From NCBI GenBank assembly GCA_035945995.1, contig DASYZR010000056.1, positions 1 through 41,419 of the forward strand: a DNA stretch of 41,419 nt, read 5' to 3'. This DNA is from a bacterium. GTDB lineage: Bacteria; Sysuimicrobiota; Sysuimicrobiia; Sysuimicrobiales; Segetimicrobiaceae. The position numbers and the translations under genes are program-made. Of this stretch, positions 22,643 to 30,998 are shown in pieces. Under the pieces are notes generated by a model. The model was not told where the DNA came from, made no database searches, and saw only the letters and a program-made list of their open reading frames with translations. Within the stretch, counting starts at the first letter, position 1, and the number at the start of each line of letters is the position of its first letter.

Positions 22643-24079
22643 ATGGCGGACACCGAGCCGGCCAACCTGGACGCAACAAGCGCCACTCCACCACGCGCCA
22701 CGGAAGTGGCGATGGGCGGCCAACGCGGTACAGGAGATGCGCCCTCCGCCGGTACGGGAAGCCGTCCCCGTCGCCGGGCGCGCTGGTGGCTGCTCGGGAT
22801 GATCCTGGTGGTAATCGCCGCCGGGGTACGCTACACCGTTCATTACTTCGGCTACGCCGGAACCCATCCCAGCACCGATGATGCGTACGTGCAGGGTGAC
22901 ACCGCGATCATCAGCGCCAAGGTCTTTGGCCGGGTCAGCCGTGTGTTCATACGAGGCTACGAGTTGGTCCACAAGGGTGAGCCGCTCGTCGAGCTCGACC
23001 CCGTGGACGCCCGGATCGCGGCACAGCAGGCGCAGGCCGCGCTTGAAGCCGCGCAGACCCGTGTCCACCAAGCGGAAGCGGCCCTCGTTGCGCAGCAGCA
23101 CGAAGCGAGTGCCGCGTTTGCCCAGGCCCGGGCCGCCCGGGCCGCGGCGGACGCGCACGTCCCGCAGAGTCAGACCGCGGTCACGCTGGAAGACCAGACC
23201 GTCCACGACTCGATCTCGATGGCGCAAGCGCAACTCAGCGCCGCCACGGCGCAGGTCACCGCGGCGCGCTCCAATCTCGACAAGGCCCGCAACGATCTCG
23301 CGCGGGCACGGGAGCTGTTTTCGGAAGGCGCGATTGCCTCGCAGCAGGTGGACCAGGCCCAGGCCGCGTACGATGCCGCCGCCGCGGCGGAGCACGGCGC
23401 TGTCGATGCCGTGAGCCAGGCCCGGGCATCGCTCGCGCAGGCGCAGGCCGCGCAACTCCGGGTCCCGATCCGGCGGCTCGACGTCGCCGCCGCGATCGCG
23501 CAGCAAGACCAAGCCACGGCGGGGCTCGAGACCGCACGTGCGGGATTCGACGTGGTGACGCAGCGGGAGGCGGAAGTCGCCACCGCCCGCGCTCAGGTGG
23601 CGCAGGCCGAGGCCCAACTCGCCGCGCTGCGTCAGCAGCTGGACTACACAACGATCTTCGCTCCCGACGACGCGCTCGTGGGGAGCGACGTCCCCGTGCA
23701 ACCCGGCCAGGTCGTCCAGCCCGGTCAGACGCTGCTGACGCTCGTGTTCTCGTCGCGCAAGTGGGTACAGGCCAACTTCAAGGAAACCCAGCTCGGCGGC
23801 GTCCGGATCGGTCAACCCGTCACGGTCCGGGTCGATCTCCTGCGCCGGACCTTCCACGGCCACGTCGAGCAGCTCGGGCCGGCCACCGGCGGAGCCCTCT
23901 CGGTCCTGCCGGCGCAGAACGCCACCGGAAACTTCACCAAGGTCGTCCAGCGGGTGCCCGTGCGCATCGCCCTCGACGACGCACCCGATGACCTCCAGGT
24001 CGGGCTCTCGGTCGAGGCGACGGTCGACACGACACGGCGGCCGGCACTCGCTCGACGTGCCGTCACCGGCGGACGGTGA
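22643..24079 (+). CDS. emrA: EmrA/HlyD-type membrane fusion protein
   Basis: A 478-residue periplasmic-adaptor-type protein. A basic N-terminus and one transmembrane helix (WWLLGMILVVIAAGV, about 48-62) are followed by the biotinyl-lipoyl half-motif STDDAYVQGDTAIISAKVFG, a long Ala/Gln-rich alpha-helical hairpin (about 110-330) and the second lipoyl half and beta-barrel (FAPDDALVGSDVPVQPGQVV). GAGAGGAG precedes the ATG by seven bases. It partners the EmrB permease with which it overlaps. It suggests drug export across a cell envelope with an outer layer, although EmrA homologues also occur in monoderms. Confidence 0.9.
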   Translation: MADTEPANLDATSATPPRATEVAMGGQRGTGDAPSAGTGSRPRRRARWWLLGMILVVIAAGVRYTVHYFGYAGTHPSTDDAYVQGDTAIISAKVFGRVSRVFIRGYELVHKGEPLVELDPVDARIAAQQAQAALEAAQTRVHQAEAALVAQQHEASAAFAQARAARAAADAHVPQSQTAVTLEDQTVHDSISMAQAQLSAATAQVTAARSNLDKARNDLARARELFSEGAIASQQVDQAQAAYDAAAAAEHGAVDAVSQARASLAQAQAAQLRVPIRRLDVAAAIAQQDQATAGLETARAGFDVVTQREAEVATARAQVAQAEAQLAALRQQLDYTTIFAPDDALVGSDVPVQPGQVVQPGQTLLTLVFSSRKWVQANFKETQLGGVRIGQPVTVRVDLLRRTFHGHVEQLGPATGGALSVLPAQNATGNFTKVVQRVPVRIALDDAPDDLQVGLSVEATVDTTRRPALARRAVTGGR

Positions 24080-25683
24080 TGGACGCGCTGCCCGCAGGCG
24101 CGAGGATGGGAGCCGACCCCGGGAGCGGCCTCTCGGCCGCTCCGAATAAGTGGCTGGTTACCGCGGCGATCTCGCTCGGCACTCTGATGGGGACGATCGA
24201 CACGTCGATCGTCAATGTCGCGCTGCCCCACGTGCAGGCCACCTTTGGGGTTGCGGTGACCGAAGCCACCTGGATCACCACGGCGTACCTGGTGGCGATT
24301 GTGGTGATGTTGCCGCTCACCGGATGGCTCGGCCCCACCGTCGGACGCAAGCGGGTTTACCAGACCGGGCTCCTCGTCTTCATCAGCGCGTCGTTCCTGG
24401 CCGGGATCGCACCGTCGCTCCCTGTCCTGATCGCGGCCCGCGTGCTGCAGGGACTTGGCGCGGCGGTCCTCGGGCCGACCGAGCAGGCGATCTTGCGAGA
24501 GACGTTCCCGCCGCATCAGCAGGGGCTCGGGGCCGGTCTCTACGGCCTGGTCCTGCTGGTGGGACCGACCATCGGTCCCCTGCTCGGCGGCTTCATCACC
24601 GACAGTTACACGTGGCGCTGGATCTTCTTCATCAACCTTCCGGTAGGTCTGCTCGGTTTCGCCATGGTCGCCGCCATCATCCGCGAAGCCCCCCGGCACG
24701 AGGGGCCGGTGCGGTTCGACTTTGTGGGAGTCGGGCTCATGGCCGTCGGGCTGTCGAGCCTCGTGGTCGTCCTGGAGCAGGGCAACCGGTGGGAGTGGTT
24801 CGACTCCCCGCTCGTCTGGGGACTCGCTCTGACCGCCGGGTCCGGCCTGCTGTTGTTCGTCTTCTGGGAATTGATCGGGACGGAGACGCCCGCCGTCGAT
24901 CTGCGCATCCTCGGCAACCGTGCGTTTACCGCCATCTGGCTCAGCGTTGGAGCCGTCGGCTTCGGCCTGTTCGGCGGTCTGGTACTCGTCTCGCTGTTCC
25001 TGCAGGAGGGCCTGGGCTATACGGCCCTCCAGACGGGCGTCCAGTTTTTCCCCCGCGGTCTTGTGTCGATGGCCGTCTCACCGATCGGAGGGATGATCGC
25101 CGGCCTCCTCGGGCCTCGGTTTGTCGTCGGACCCGGGCTCGTGCTCGCCGGGTTATCGATGTCCCTGATGTCCCGCTGGACACTCGACGCGGGACCGGAG
25201 CAGGTCCTGCTCCCGATGCTGATCCTCGGATTTGCATTTCCGATGATGATCGTCCCGCTCTTCTCGGCGGGGCTCAACGCCGTCGAACGGCCCAAAGCGA
25301 TCAAAGCGGCGAGCCTGATGAACCTGATGCTCCAGTTGGGAGGCGCGTTTGGGACCGCCGTGATCGCAACGATGCTGGAGCGCGGCACGACGCTGTTCCA
25401 CGCACGCCTCGTCGAGCAGGCGCGACCCGACCATCCGGCGTGGGCGGAAGCCACGCGCCAGGTCACCGCATTGATGATACGCGGGGGCAGCAATGCCACA
25501 ACGGCCCAACAGCAGGCCCTCGCCCTCCTCGACCGCATCATCACCGGGCAGGCCACGGTCCTGTCGTTCGAGCACGCGTTCATGATCATCGCCTTGGTGT
25601 TCTTCGGCGCGCTGGTCGCGACGCCGTTTCTCGCGGGAAAGGGCCAGCCGGCACCCGGAGCCGCTGTGGCGGTCGAGCACTAG
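24079..25683 (+). CDS. emrB: EmrB-type multidrug MFS transporter (DHA2, 14 TM)
   Basis: A 534-residue drug:proton antiporter with about 14 transmembrane helices. The family motif MGTIDTSIVNVALPHVQATF lies in the first helix, followed by TTAYLVAIVVMLPLTGWL, GRKR at the 2-3 loop, and the motif C-like GPTIGPLLGGFITD in helix 5. The start ATG shares a base with the emrA stop (TGATG); GTG 24076 is an alternative. Together with EmrA and the divergent HxlR regulator it forms an inducible efflux system. Confidence 0.93.
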   Translation: MDALPAGARMGADPGSGLSAAPNKWLVTAAISLGTLMGTIDTSIVNVALPHVQATFGVAVTEATWITTAYLVAIVVMLPLTGWLGPTVGRKRVYQTGLLVFISASFLAGIAPSLPVLIAARVLQGLGAAVLGPTEQAILRETFPPHQQGLGAGLYGLVLLVGPTIGPLLGGFITDSYTWRWIFFINLPVGLLGFAMVAAIIREAPRHEGPVRFDFVGVGLMAVGLSSLVVVLEQGNRWEWFDSPLVWGLALTAGSGLLLFVFWELIGTETPAVDLRILGNRAFTAIWLSVGAVGFGLFGGLVLVSLFLQEGLGYTALQTGVQFFPRGLVSMAVSPIGGMIAGLLGPRFVVGPGLVLAGLSMSLMSRWTLDAGPEQVLLPMLILGFAFPMMIVPLFSAGLNAVERPKAIKAASLMNLMLQLGGAFGTAVIATMLERGTTLFHARLVEQARPDHPAWAEATRQVTALMIRGGSNATTAQQQALALLDRIITGQATVLSFEHAFMIIALVFFGALVATPFLAGKGQPAPGAAVAVEH

Positions 25684-25727
25684 AGATGCCGACAGGAGCA
25701 GAGACAACGGTTGGGGAGGCAGGCCTG

Positions 25728-26549
25728 ATGGAGGACTCGCAAGGTCGTTTCACCCTGACAGCGATCCGCATCCGAAACGCGCGCGACGGCGATCGCGACG
25801 CGATTCGGGATGTCACCCTGGCTGCGTATCAGGAGTACGCCGCGGTCGTGCCCGAGCCGTTCTGGATGGCCTACCGGCGCACGATGCTCGAGACGCTTGA
25901 CGGGAACGGACCGGCCGAGCCGATCGTGGCCGAGCGGCAGGGCACCATCCTCGGCAGCGTCCTCCTCTTTCCGCCCAATGCGAATGCGTACGGTCGCTCC
26001 GCCACCGGCGGAGAGGGCCCCGAGGTGCGGCTGCTCGCCGTGCCGCCAGCCGCGCGTGGGCAGGGTGTCGGGACCGCGGTCATGGCGGAATGCGTGCGGC
26101 GGGCGCGCCACGCCGGCGCTCGAGCACTCGGCCTGCACACGATGGACTTCATGGAAACCGCCGTGCGCATGTACGCGCGCATGGGCTTCGTGCGCGCGCC
26201 CGATCTGGATTTCAGTCCGGTTCAGGGCGTGGTCGTCAAGGGGTATCGCCTGAATCTGACGTCGACGCCCGCCACTCCCACACGACGCGCAGTCCAGGCC
26301 GAGCGTAAGGGTCAGCCGCCGCCGCCTCGCGATTGCGTCAGCGCCGGCCGGCGCCGGCCGGCTCGGGCAGCGTCTCGGGAAGGCCCGGCGGCACGGCCTC
26401 CGGCGCGGACTCGAGCATCTCGCGCAGAGCCTTCGCGAACGCCGCCGCGGGCGGGGCGAGAAACATCCCCATCAGGCCGAAGAACGCGTTGCCGATCAAG
26501 AGGGCCAGCAGGATCGTGGCCGCGTGCAGCTTCAGTTCGTGCCCGATGA
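25728..26549 (+). CDS. GNAT N-acetyltransferase with antisense-encoded tail
   Basis: GNAT enzyme in the emrAB operon. The acetyl-CoA loop is ARGQGVG in LAVPPAARGQGVGTAVMAEC, and the last strand has YARMGFVRAP. The start is ATG 25728, behind GGGGAGG; ATG 25686 lacks a site. The GNAT domain ends near 26265, but no in-frame stop occurs until 26549. The last 95 residues or so are Arg/Pro-rich, and the final 212 bases are antisense to the AI-2E gene. That tail is probably junk from a lost stop. The acetyl acceptor may be a drug, given the neighbours. Confidence 0.75.
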   Translation: MEDSQGRFTLTAIRIRNARDGDRDAIRDVTLAAYQEYAAVVPEPFWMAYRRTMLETLDGNGPAEPIVAERQGTILGSVLLFPPNANAYGRSATGGEGPEVRLLAVPPAARGQGVGTAVMAECVRRARHAGARALGLHTMDFMETAVRMYARMGFVRAPDLDFSPVQGVVVKGYRLNLTSTPATPTRRAVQAERKGQPPPPRDCVSAGRRRPARAASREGPAARPPARTRASRAEPSRTPPRAGRETSPSGRRTRCRSRGPAGSWPRAASVRAR

Positions 26550-27399
26550 CGTTGGGCAGCAAGATCTGCGACTCCGCCAGTTGCAGCAGGACGAAGAACA
26601 CCAGCACGGTCACCGCGGTGCCCGGCGACTGGAGGGCGGCGATGCCGACGATCGGGATCGCGCCGAGCACCGGGCCGATGATCGGGATCGCGCGCGTGAG
26701 CCCCGCGACAATGCCGAGCAGCAGCGGGTACCGGACGCCGATGATCGCGAGCCCAACGCCCACGGCCACCCCCGAGACCAGCATCAGGATGAGCTGGGCG
26801 CGCACGTAGCCGGCGACGATGCGATCGGCACGCCGGCCGGCCGCCACCACCACCCGCCGCGTGCCGCCGGGGAGAAAGCCCAGCAGCTCGTCACGGAGCA
26901 CCGGGAGGTCCAGCAGGAAATAAAACGCGAGAATCGGGATCAGCAGCACCTCGAAGCCTTTGGAGATCCAGCGGGCGGTGCTGCGGAGGGCGCCCGTCGC
27001 CGCGCCGAGGGCGATCGTCTCGGCCTGGTCGAGCGCCCGGTTCACCGGAGGCACCAGCGGCGCGGGGATGTTTCGCTGCAGCCCGATCTGCATTTGGGTC
27101 AGCGCCCCCGCGACCCGGTCCCGGTACTGTTCGAGATTCTGCCCGAACAACCGGGCTTCGGTGGCGACGGGCTGCACGGCCAACCGGGCTGCGAACGCAA
27201 GCAGGAGGGCAGCGGCGAGGAATACGGCGAGGACCGCCAGGAGCCGCGGCACCGGCCGTCCCCAGGGCCGCAGTCCGGCGGCGCGGTCGACGAACGGCAT
27301 CAGCGCGTACGCCAGCATCGCGCCGAGCGCGACCGTCACAAGGACGAAACGCAGCCGGAACAGGAGGTAAGCGGACGCCGCCGCCACGATGAGGGCCAT
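26338..27399 (-). CDS. AI-2E family membrane transporter
   Basis: A protein of about 353 residues with seven or eight transmembrane helices and the PF01594 layout: two N-terminal helices, a soluble region (about 80-150), then LLIPILAFYFLLDLP, GLTRAIPIIGPVLGAIP and LLPNVIGHELKLHAATILLALLIG. The family includes TqsA, which exports AI-2, and Na+/H+ antiporters; the substrate cannot be assigned. ATG 27399 fits the first helix; GTG 27447 or TTG 27465 would add a basic leader, but TTG 27465 sits in a palindrome. The 3' end is overlapped by the GNAT reading frame. Confidence 0.85.
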   Translation of the reverse strand: MALIVAAASAYLLFRLRFVLVTVALGAMLAYALMPFVDRAAGLRPWGRPVPRLLAVLAVFLAAALLLAFAARLAVQPVATEARLFGQNLEQYRDRVAGALTQMQIGLQRNIPAPLVPPVNRALDQAETIALGAATGALRSTARWISKGFEVLLIPILAFYFLLDLPVLRDELLGFLPGGTRRVVVAAGRRADRIVAGYVRAQLILMLVSGVAVGVGLAIIGVRYPLLLGIVAGLTRAIPIIGPVLGAIPIVGIAALQSPGTAVTVLVFFVLLQLAESQILLPNVIGHELKLHAATILLALLIGNAFFGLMGMFLAPPAAAFAKALREMLESAPEAVPPGLPETLPEPAGAGRR

Positions 27400-27449
27400 T
27401 GTGGCGCGGCCCCAACGATCAAGCGTGCTTATGTGCCGTCCCCCCACGG

Positions 27450-27464
27450 TGTCCCAATGGGACA
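27450..27464. promoter_or_regulatory. 15-bp palindrome in the AI-2E gene leader
   Basis: TGTCCCA-A-TGGGACA is a perfect palindrome with 7-bp arms and a single central base, about 15 bp downstream of the -10 at 27480-27485 and 50 bp before the ATG. Position and symmetry fit a repressor operator. No regulator gene is adjacent. Confidence 0.55.
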
Positions 27465-27479
27465 AAATGCCGACGCATT

Positions 27480-27485
27480 ATTATA
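27480..27485 (-). promoter_or_regulatory. -10 element for the AI-2E gene
   Basis: A perfect minus-strand TATAAT in an AT-rich patch. No good -35 lies 16-18 bp upstream, so activation or an extended contact may be needed. Predicted start is near 27473, just before the palindrome. Confidence 0.5.
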
Positions 27486-27515
27486 CACCTCCGCCTAGAG
27501 AACAGGACACCCCGC

Positions 27516-28472
27516 CTAGTCCGGCGCCACGAGTTCCCGCGCCAGCCGCACCCACCCGCCGGGCGGCCGCCGGGCGGCGGCCTCGGGATGCAGAATCGCG
27601 GCCATGATCTCCAGACCGTCGACGATCCGCGGGCCCGACCGGCTGAAGAACGCACTGCCGTCGGTTGCGTAGACGCGGCCGGCGGCGACGGCGGGGAGGC
27701 CGCGCCATTCGGGACGGCCGGTCACGGCCGGCAGTTCGGCGACGGTGCGGCCCACGTCAAACCCGCACACCGTGAGCACAACCACGTCCGGCGCCGCCGC
27801 GGCGATCGCGTCCCACTCGACGCGATACGACGGCCGCGCGTGCCGCCCGATCATTTCGCGGCCGCCCGCGCGCTCCACGATCTCGGGCATCCAATGGCCG
27901 CTGCAAAACGGCGGATCGAGCCACTCCATACAGAAGACGCGCGGCGTTCCCTCCTCGCCCGGCCGGCCGGGCCGGCGGCGCAGGACGGTCTCGACCCCCG
28001 CGACGCGGGCTTCGAGCGCCGCGACGACGCGGCGCGCCTCGTCCCCGCGGCCGGCCGCCTCCCCGACCCGCAGCACGTCGGCGAGGATGTCGGCCAGTGT
28101 GTGGGGGTGGAGCCGAAGCACGCGAGGCGCCCCGGGCAGACGTGCCGCGATCCCTTCGACGTCGAGGCTCGGCAGCGCGCAGACCTCACATAGATCCTGC
28201 GTCACGATGAGATCCGGCCGGGCGGCCGAAAGCGCCTCGACGTCGAGCCGGTAGAGACTCTCTCCGCGGCGCAGAGTACTCTCCACCTCCGCGTCGATGG
28301 CCGCGCTGCCGAGGCTGGAATCCACGCGCGGACGCACGACCACCGGCCGGCCGCGGATCGCCGGCGGATAGTCGCACTCATGAGTGACGGCCACGATCTC
28401 GTCGGCCAGCCCCAGGGCGCAGACGATCTCGGTGGCGCTCGGTACCAGCGTGGCAATACGCGTCGTAGACAC
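27516..28472 (-). CDS. BtuF-like cobalamin/siderophore-binding protein, no signal peptide
   Basis: A 318-residue periplasmic-binding-fold protein of the BtuF/FepB group: RIATLVPSATEIVCALGL at the start, VTHECDYP, RPDLIVTQDLCEVC and a C-terminal RSGPRIVDGLEIMA. The form lacking a signal peptide is known in soil bacteria and is usually called a cobalamin-binding protein. No ABC permease or ATPase lies alongside. GTG 28472 is inside GGAGGTG, so the true start could be an ACG directly before RIATL. A hairpin (GGGGC-AAA-GCCCC, 28504-28516) lies upstream. Its role as a transporter part is doubtful. Confidence 0.8.
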   Translation of the reverse strand: MSTTRIATLVPSATEIVCALGLADEIVAVTHECDYPPAIRGRPVVVRPRVDSSLGSAAIDAEVESTLRRGESLYRLDVEALSAARPDLIVTQDLCEVCALPSLDVEGIAARLPGAPRVLRLHPHTLADILADVLRVGEAAGRGDEARRVVAALEARVAGVETVLRRRPGRPGEEGTPRVFCMEWLDPPFCSGHWMPEIVERAGGREMIGRHARPSYRVEWDAIAAAAPDVVVLTVCGFDVGRTVAELPAVTGRPEWRGLPAVAAGRVYATDGSAFFSRSGPRIVDGLEIMAAILHPEAAARRPPGGWVRLARELVAPD

Positions 28473-28568
28473 CTCCGCGTCCAGAGCCGAGTTCGCGCCC
28501 GGGGGGGCAAAGCCCCGCCGCCGGCGTTACGGAGGCGTTGCAGGGTGGGCGCATAATACAGGCCTTGA

Positions 28569-29336
28569 ATGAACGCGGGGTCCCGTTCCGACAGGTCTGT
28601 GCCGCCGCCTGACGGCGTGATTGGCGGCCTTCGGCCGTCCGCGGCCGTCCACGAATTGATGGACGATCCGGCGTGCACCGCGGAGATGCTGCGCCCGAAT
28701 CTCGAGGAATTGGCCCGCATCAATCGACTCACCGGCTCCGTCCGTCTCGTATGCCGGTACCTCGACAGGCTTCTCCCGCTCTGGCGCGGCCGGCGGTCCC
28801 CGGGGGCGCCGCTTCTGGTGCTCGACGTCGCGACCGGGGGCGCGGACATCCCGCGCGCGGTGGCGCGCTGGGCCCGGCGCCGCGACGTCCCGATCCGCAT
28901 CGTCGCGGTCGAGGGGCATCCGGTGACGGCGGCGCTCGCCGCCGAGGCGTCGGCGGCCTTTCCGCAGATCACCGTCGTCCGGGCCGACGCGCGGGCACTC
29001 CCCTTCCCCGACCGGTCCTTCGACGCGTGCCTCTGCTCGATCTCGCTTCACCACCTCGACCCGGGGGAACGCCCCGCGCTCGTGCGGCGCCTCGACGGGC
29101 TCGCACGCCTCGGATTCCTGGTGGTCGATCTGGTGCGCTCGCCCGCGGCCTATGCCGGCGTGTGGCTGCTGACGCGCGGTTTTCGGAGCCCCCTGATCCG
29201 CACCGACGGACCCCGCTCCGTCCGCCGCGCCTATTCATGGGCGGAATACCGCGCGGTGGCCGCGGCGGCCGGGGTTCCCACCCTTGCCCTGCGGCGGGTG
29301 CCGATGTTTCGCGCGGCGCTGGAACGGGTCGGGTGA
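28569..29336 (+). CDS. Class I SAM methyltransferase, polyketide-tailoring type
   Basis: A 255-residue methyltransferase. It begins with the family pre-domain ELMDDPACTAEMLRPNLEEL, then motif I VLDVATGGADIP, an acidic motif II (VEGHP) and FDACLCSISLHHLDP. Proteins with this LMDDP head are commonly found next to type III polyketide synthases and flavin reductases, where they methylate aromatic or lipid products. A CATAAT -10 lies about 15 bp upstream. The next gene starts five bases after its stop. First gene of a three-gene unit. Confidence 0.83.
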   Translation: MNAGSRSDRSVPPPDGVIGGLRPSAAVHELMDDPACTAEMLRPNLEELARINRLTGSVRLVCRYLDRLLPLWRGRRSPGAPLLVLDVATGGADIPRAVARWARRRDVPIRIVAVEGHPVTAALAAEASAAFPQITVVRADARALPFPDRSFDACLCSISLHHLDPGERPALVRRLDGLARLGFLVVDLVRSPAAYAGVWLLTRGFRSPLIRTDGPRSVRRAYSWAEYRAVAAAAGVPTLALRRVPMFRAALERVG

Positions 29337-29340
29337 CGTG

Positions 29341-30525
29341 GTGATCGACGTGCTCGTGGCGGGCGGCGGGCCTGCCGGCAGCGCGACCGCGGCGCTGCTC
29401 GCGCAGCGCGGCTGCCGCGTGCTCGTCGTGGACCGCGCCGCGTTTCCCCGGCCGAAGGCCTGCGGCGACTACCTCAACCCGGGGTGCGATGAGATTCTCG
29501 ACCGCCTGGGCGCCCGCGACGCCGTCGCGCGGGCCGGCGCGCCGATTCGCGGCATGCGCTGCGTCACGCCGGACGGCGCGGTGATCGCGCTGCCCTTCCC
29601 GCGCCGCAACGGCTGGACCGTGCCGCGGCGCGACCTCGATCAGATCCTCCTCGAACACGCGGAGCGCGCCGGCGCGGAGATCCTCGACGCGCACCGAATC
29701 GTCGCGCTCGACAGGCAGTCTCGCGGCGTGCGGGTGATCCTGGACGGCCGGCGCGGGCGCGACGACCGGCTGGCGCGCCTGGTCGTCGGCGCGGACGGGC
29801 TGCGTTCCACGGTCGCGCGCGCCGCGGGGATGGGCGGCGTGGCCCGGCGCGGACGCTACACCGTCGGCGCATATCTGGCCGGCCTCGAGGCCGCCGATCC
29901 CGGCGCGCGTCGCTGGGGCGAACTCCATCTCCGGCGCGACGGCTATTGCGGGATCGCCCACCTGCCGAACGGACTCGCAAACGTCACGATCGCGGTCCCG
30001 CGCTCCACGATCCGGGCCTGGCGGGGGGATCTCGAGGCAGGGTACTGGTCGTGGCTGCGCCGGTGCCTCGGGCTGCGCGACCGGCTGGACGGCGTGGTGC
30101 GCGCGGGCCCCTTCAGCGCGGTGGGCCCGCTCGGGTACCACCGCCGCCTCGCCGGCCGCGGACGGGTGCTGCTGGTCGGGGACGCGGCCGCCCACCTCGA
30201 TCCCATGACCGGCCAGGGCGTGTACCTCGCCCTCCGGGGCGCCGAACTGTGCGCGGAGGCCGCCGCCGCCGCGCTCGAGGGCACCGGCGCCTCGGCCGTC
30301 CGCGGCTACGCGCGCGCGCGGCAGCGCGAATTCGGCCTGGTCTTCGCCGCCTCGCGGCTCGTCCAAAGCCTGGCCTTCCGCCCCTGGATCGTGCGCCGGG
30401 CCGCCGGCCGGCTCGGCCGGCATACCGATCTCCGGGCGCGGCTCATCGGCGCGATCGGCAACACCGAGGCCATGAGCACGATCCTCCGGCCGGCCTTTCT
30501 CGCACGCCTCTTGGGCGCCGCCTAA
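29341..30525 (+). CDS. FAD-dependent oxidoreductase (geranylgeranyl reductase/halogenase-like)
   Basis: A 394-residue group A flavoprotein-like enzyme. The FAD dinucleotide motif is VAGGGPAGSATAALLAQRG, followed by PRPKACGDYLNPG, the VVGADGLRSTVAR motif and the second FAD motif VGDAAAHLDPMTGQGVYLAL. This subclass includes geranylgeranyl reductases and hydroxylases of polyketide pathways. GTG 29341 starts right after the methyltransferase stop. It probably reduces or hydroxylates the product of a polyketide or lipid pathway; substrate unknown. Confidence 0.85.
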   Translation: MIDVLVAGGGPAGSATAALLAQRGCRVLVVDRAAFPRPKACGDYLNPGCDEILDRLGARDAVARAGAPIRGMRCVTPDGAVIALPFPRRNGWTVPRRDLDQILLEHAERAGAEILDAHRIVALDRQSRGVRVILDGRRGRDDRLARLVVGADGLRSTVARAAGMGGVARRGRYTVGAYLAGLEAADPGARRWGELHLRRDGYCGIAHLPNGLANVTIAVPRSTIRAWRGDLEAGYWSWLRRCLGLRDRLDGVVRAGPFSAVGPLGYHRRLAGRGRVLLVGDAAAHLDPMTGQGVYLALRGAELCAEAAAAALEGTGASAVRGYARARQREFGLVFAASRLVQSLAFRPWIVRRAAGRLGRHTDLRARLIGAIGNTEAMSTILRPAFLARLLGAA

Positions 30526-30527
30526 GC

Positions 30528-30998
30528 GTGCACACGGAGACCGCCGTTCGCATTCGCGGCCCCATCGAAGTGATCTTCGGCTACGCGGCCCGGGTCGAGG
30601 ACTGGCCCCGCCTCTTGCCGCACTATCGCGACGTGCGCGTGCTGGAAGACGAGGGCCGCATCCGGCTCGTCGAGATGAAGGCCCGGCGCGGGTGGATTCC
30701 CCTCTCGTGGCGGGCGCGGCAAACGGTGGTCCCGGAAAGACACAGCATCCGCTTCACCCACGTCGGCGGCGTCACCCGGACGATGGAGGTCGAATGGCGC
30801 CTCGACCCCGCCGCCGACGGCGAGGTGGCCGTGACGATTCTCCACGACCTGCTTCTGTCGTGGCCGCTGATCGGCCGCGCCGTGGCCGGCTGGATCATCG
30901 GCCCGATGTTCGTCGAGCCGACGGCGAGAGCGACCCTGCGGCGGATCAAGCGTCTCGTCGAGACCGAGCACCCGGCGCCGGCTCGGCGTGGATGTTGA
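30528..30998 (+). CDS. SRPBCC-family cyclase/dehydrase-like protein
   Basis: A 156-residue START-like protein (polyketide cyclase/dehydrase, COQ10-type). It shows the IRGPIEVIFGYAARVEDWPR strand-helix-helix opening, a buried beta sheet and a long C-terminal helix with ARATLRRIKRLVE. GTG 30528 follows two bases after the reductase stop, so the methyltransferase, reductase and this gene form one tailoring unit. It could shape or carry the hydrophobic intermediate. The last 53 bases overlap the convergent cation transporter gene. Confidence 0.82.
   Translation: MHTETAVRIRGPIEVIFGYAARVEDWPRLLPHYRDVRVLEDEGRIRLVEMKARRGWIPLSWRARQTVVPERHSIRFTHVGGVTRTMEVEWRLDPAADGEVAVTILHDLLLSWPLIGRAVAGWIIGPMFVEPTARATLRRIKRLVETEHPAPARRGC

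Noticed and set aside
28473-28568. Cobalamin riboswitch upstream of the BtuF-like gene
   Set aside because: The gap is only 96 bp and lacks a recognisable B12 box; it holds a simple GGGGC-AAA-GCCCC hairpin.
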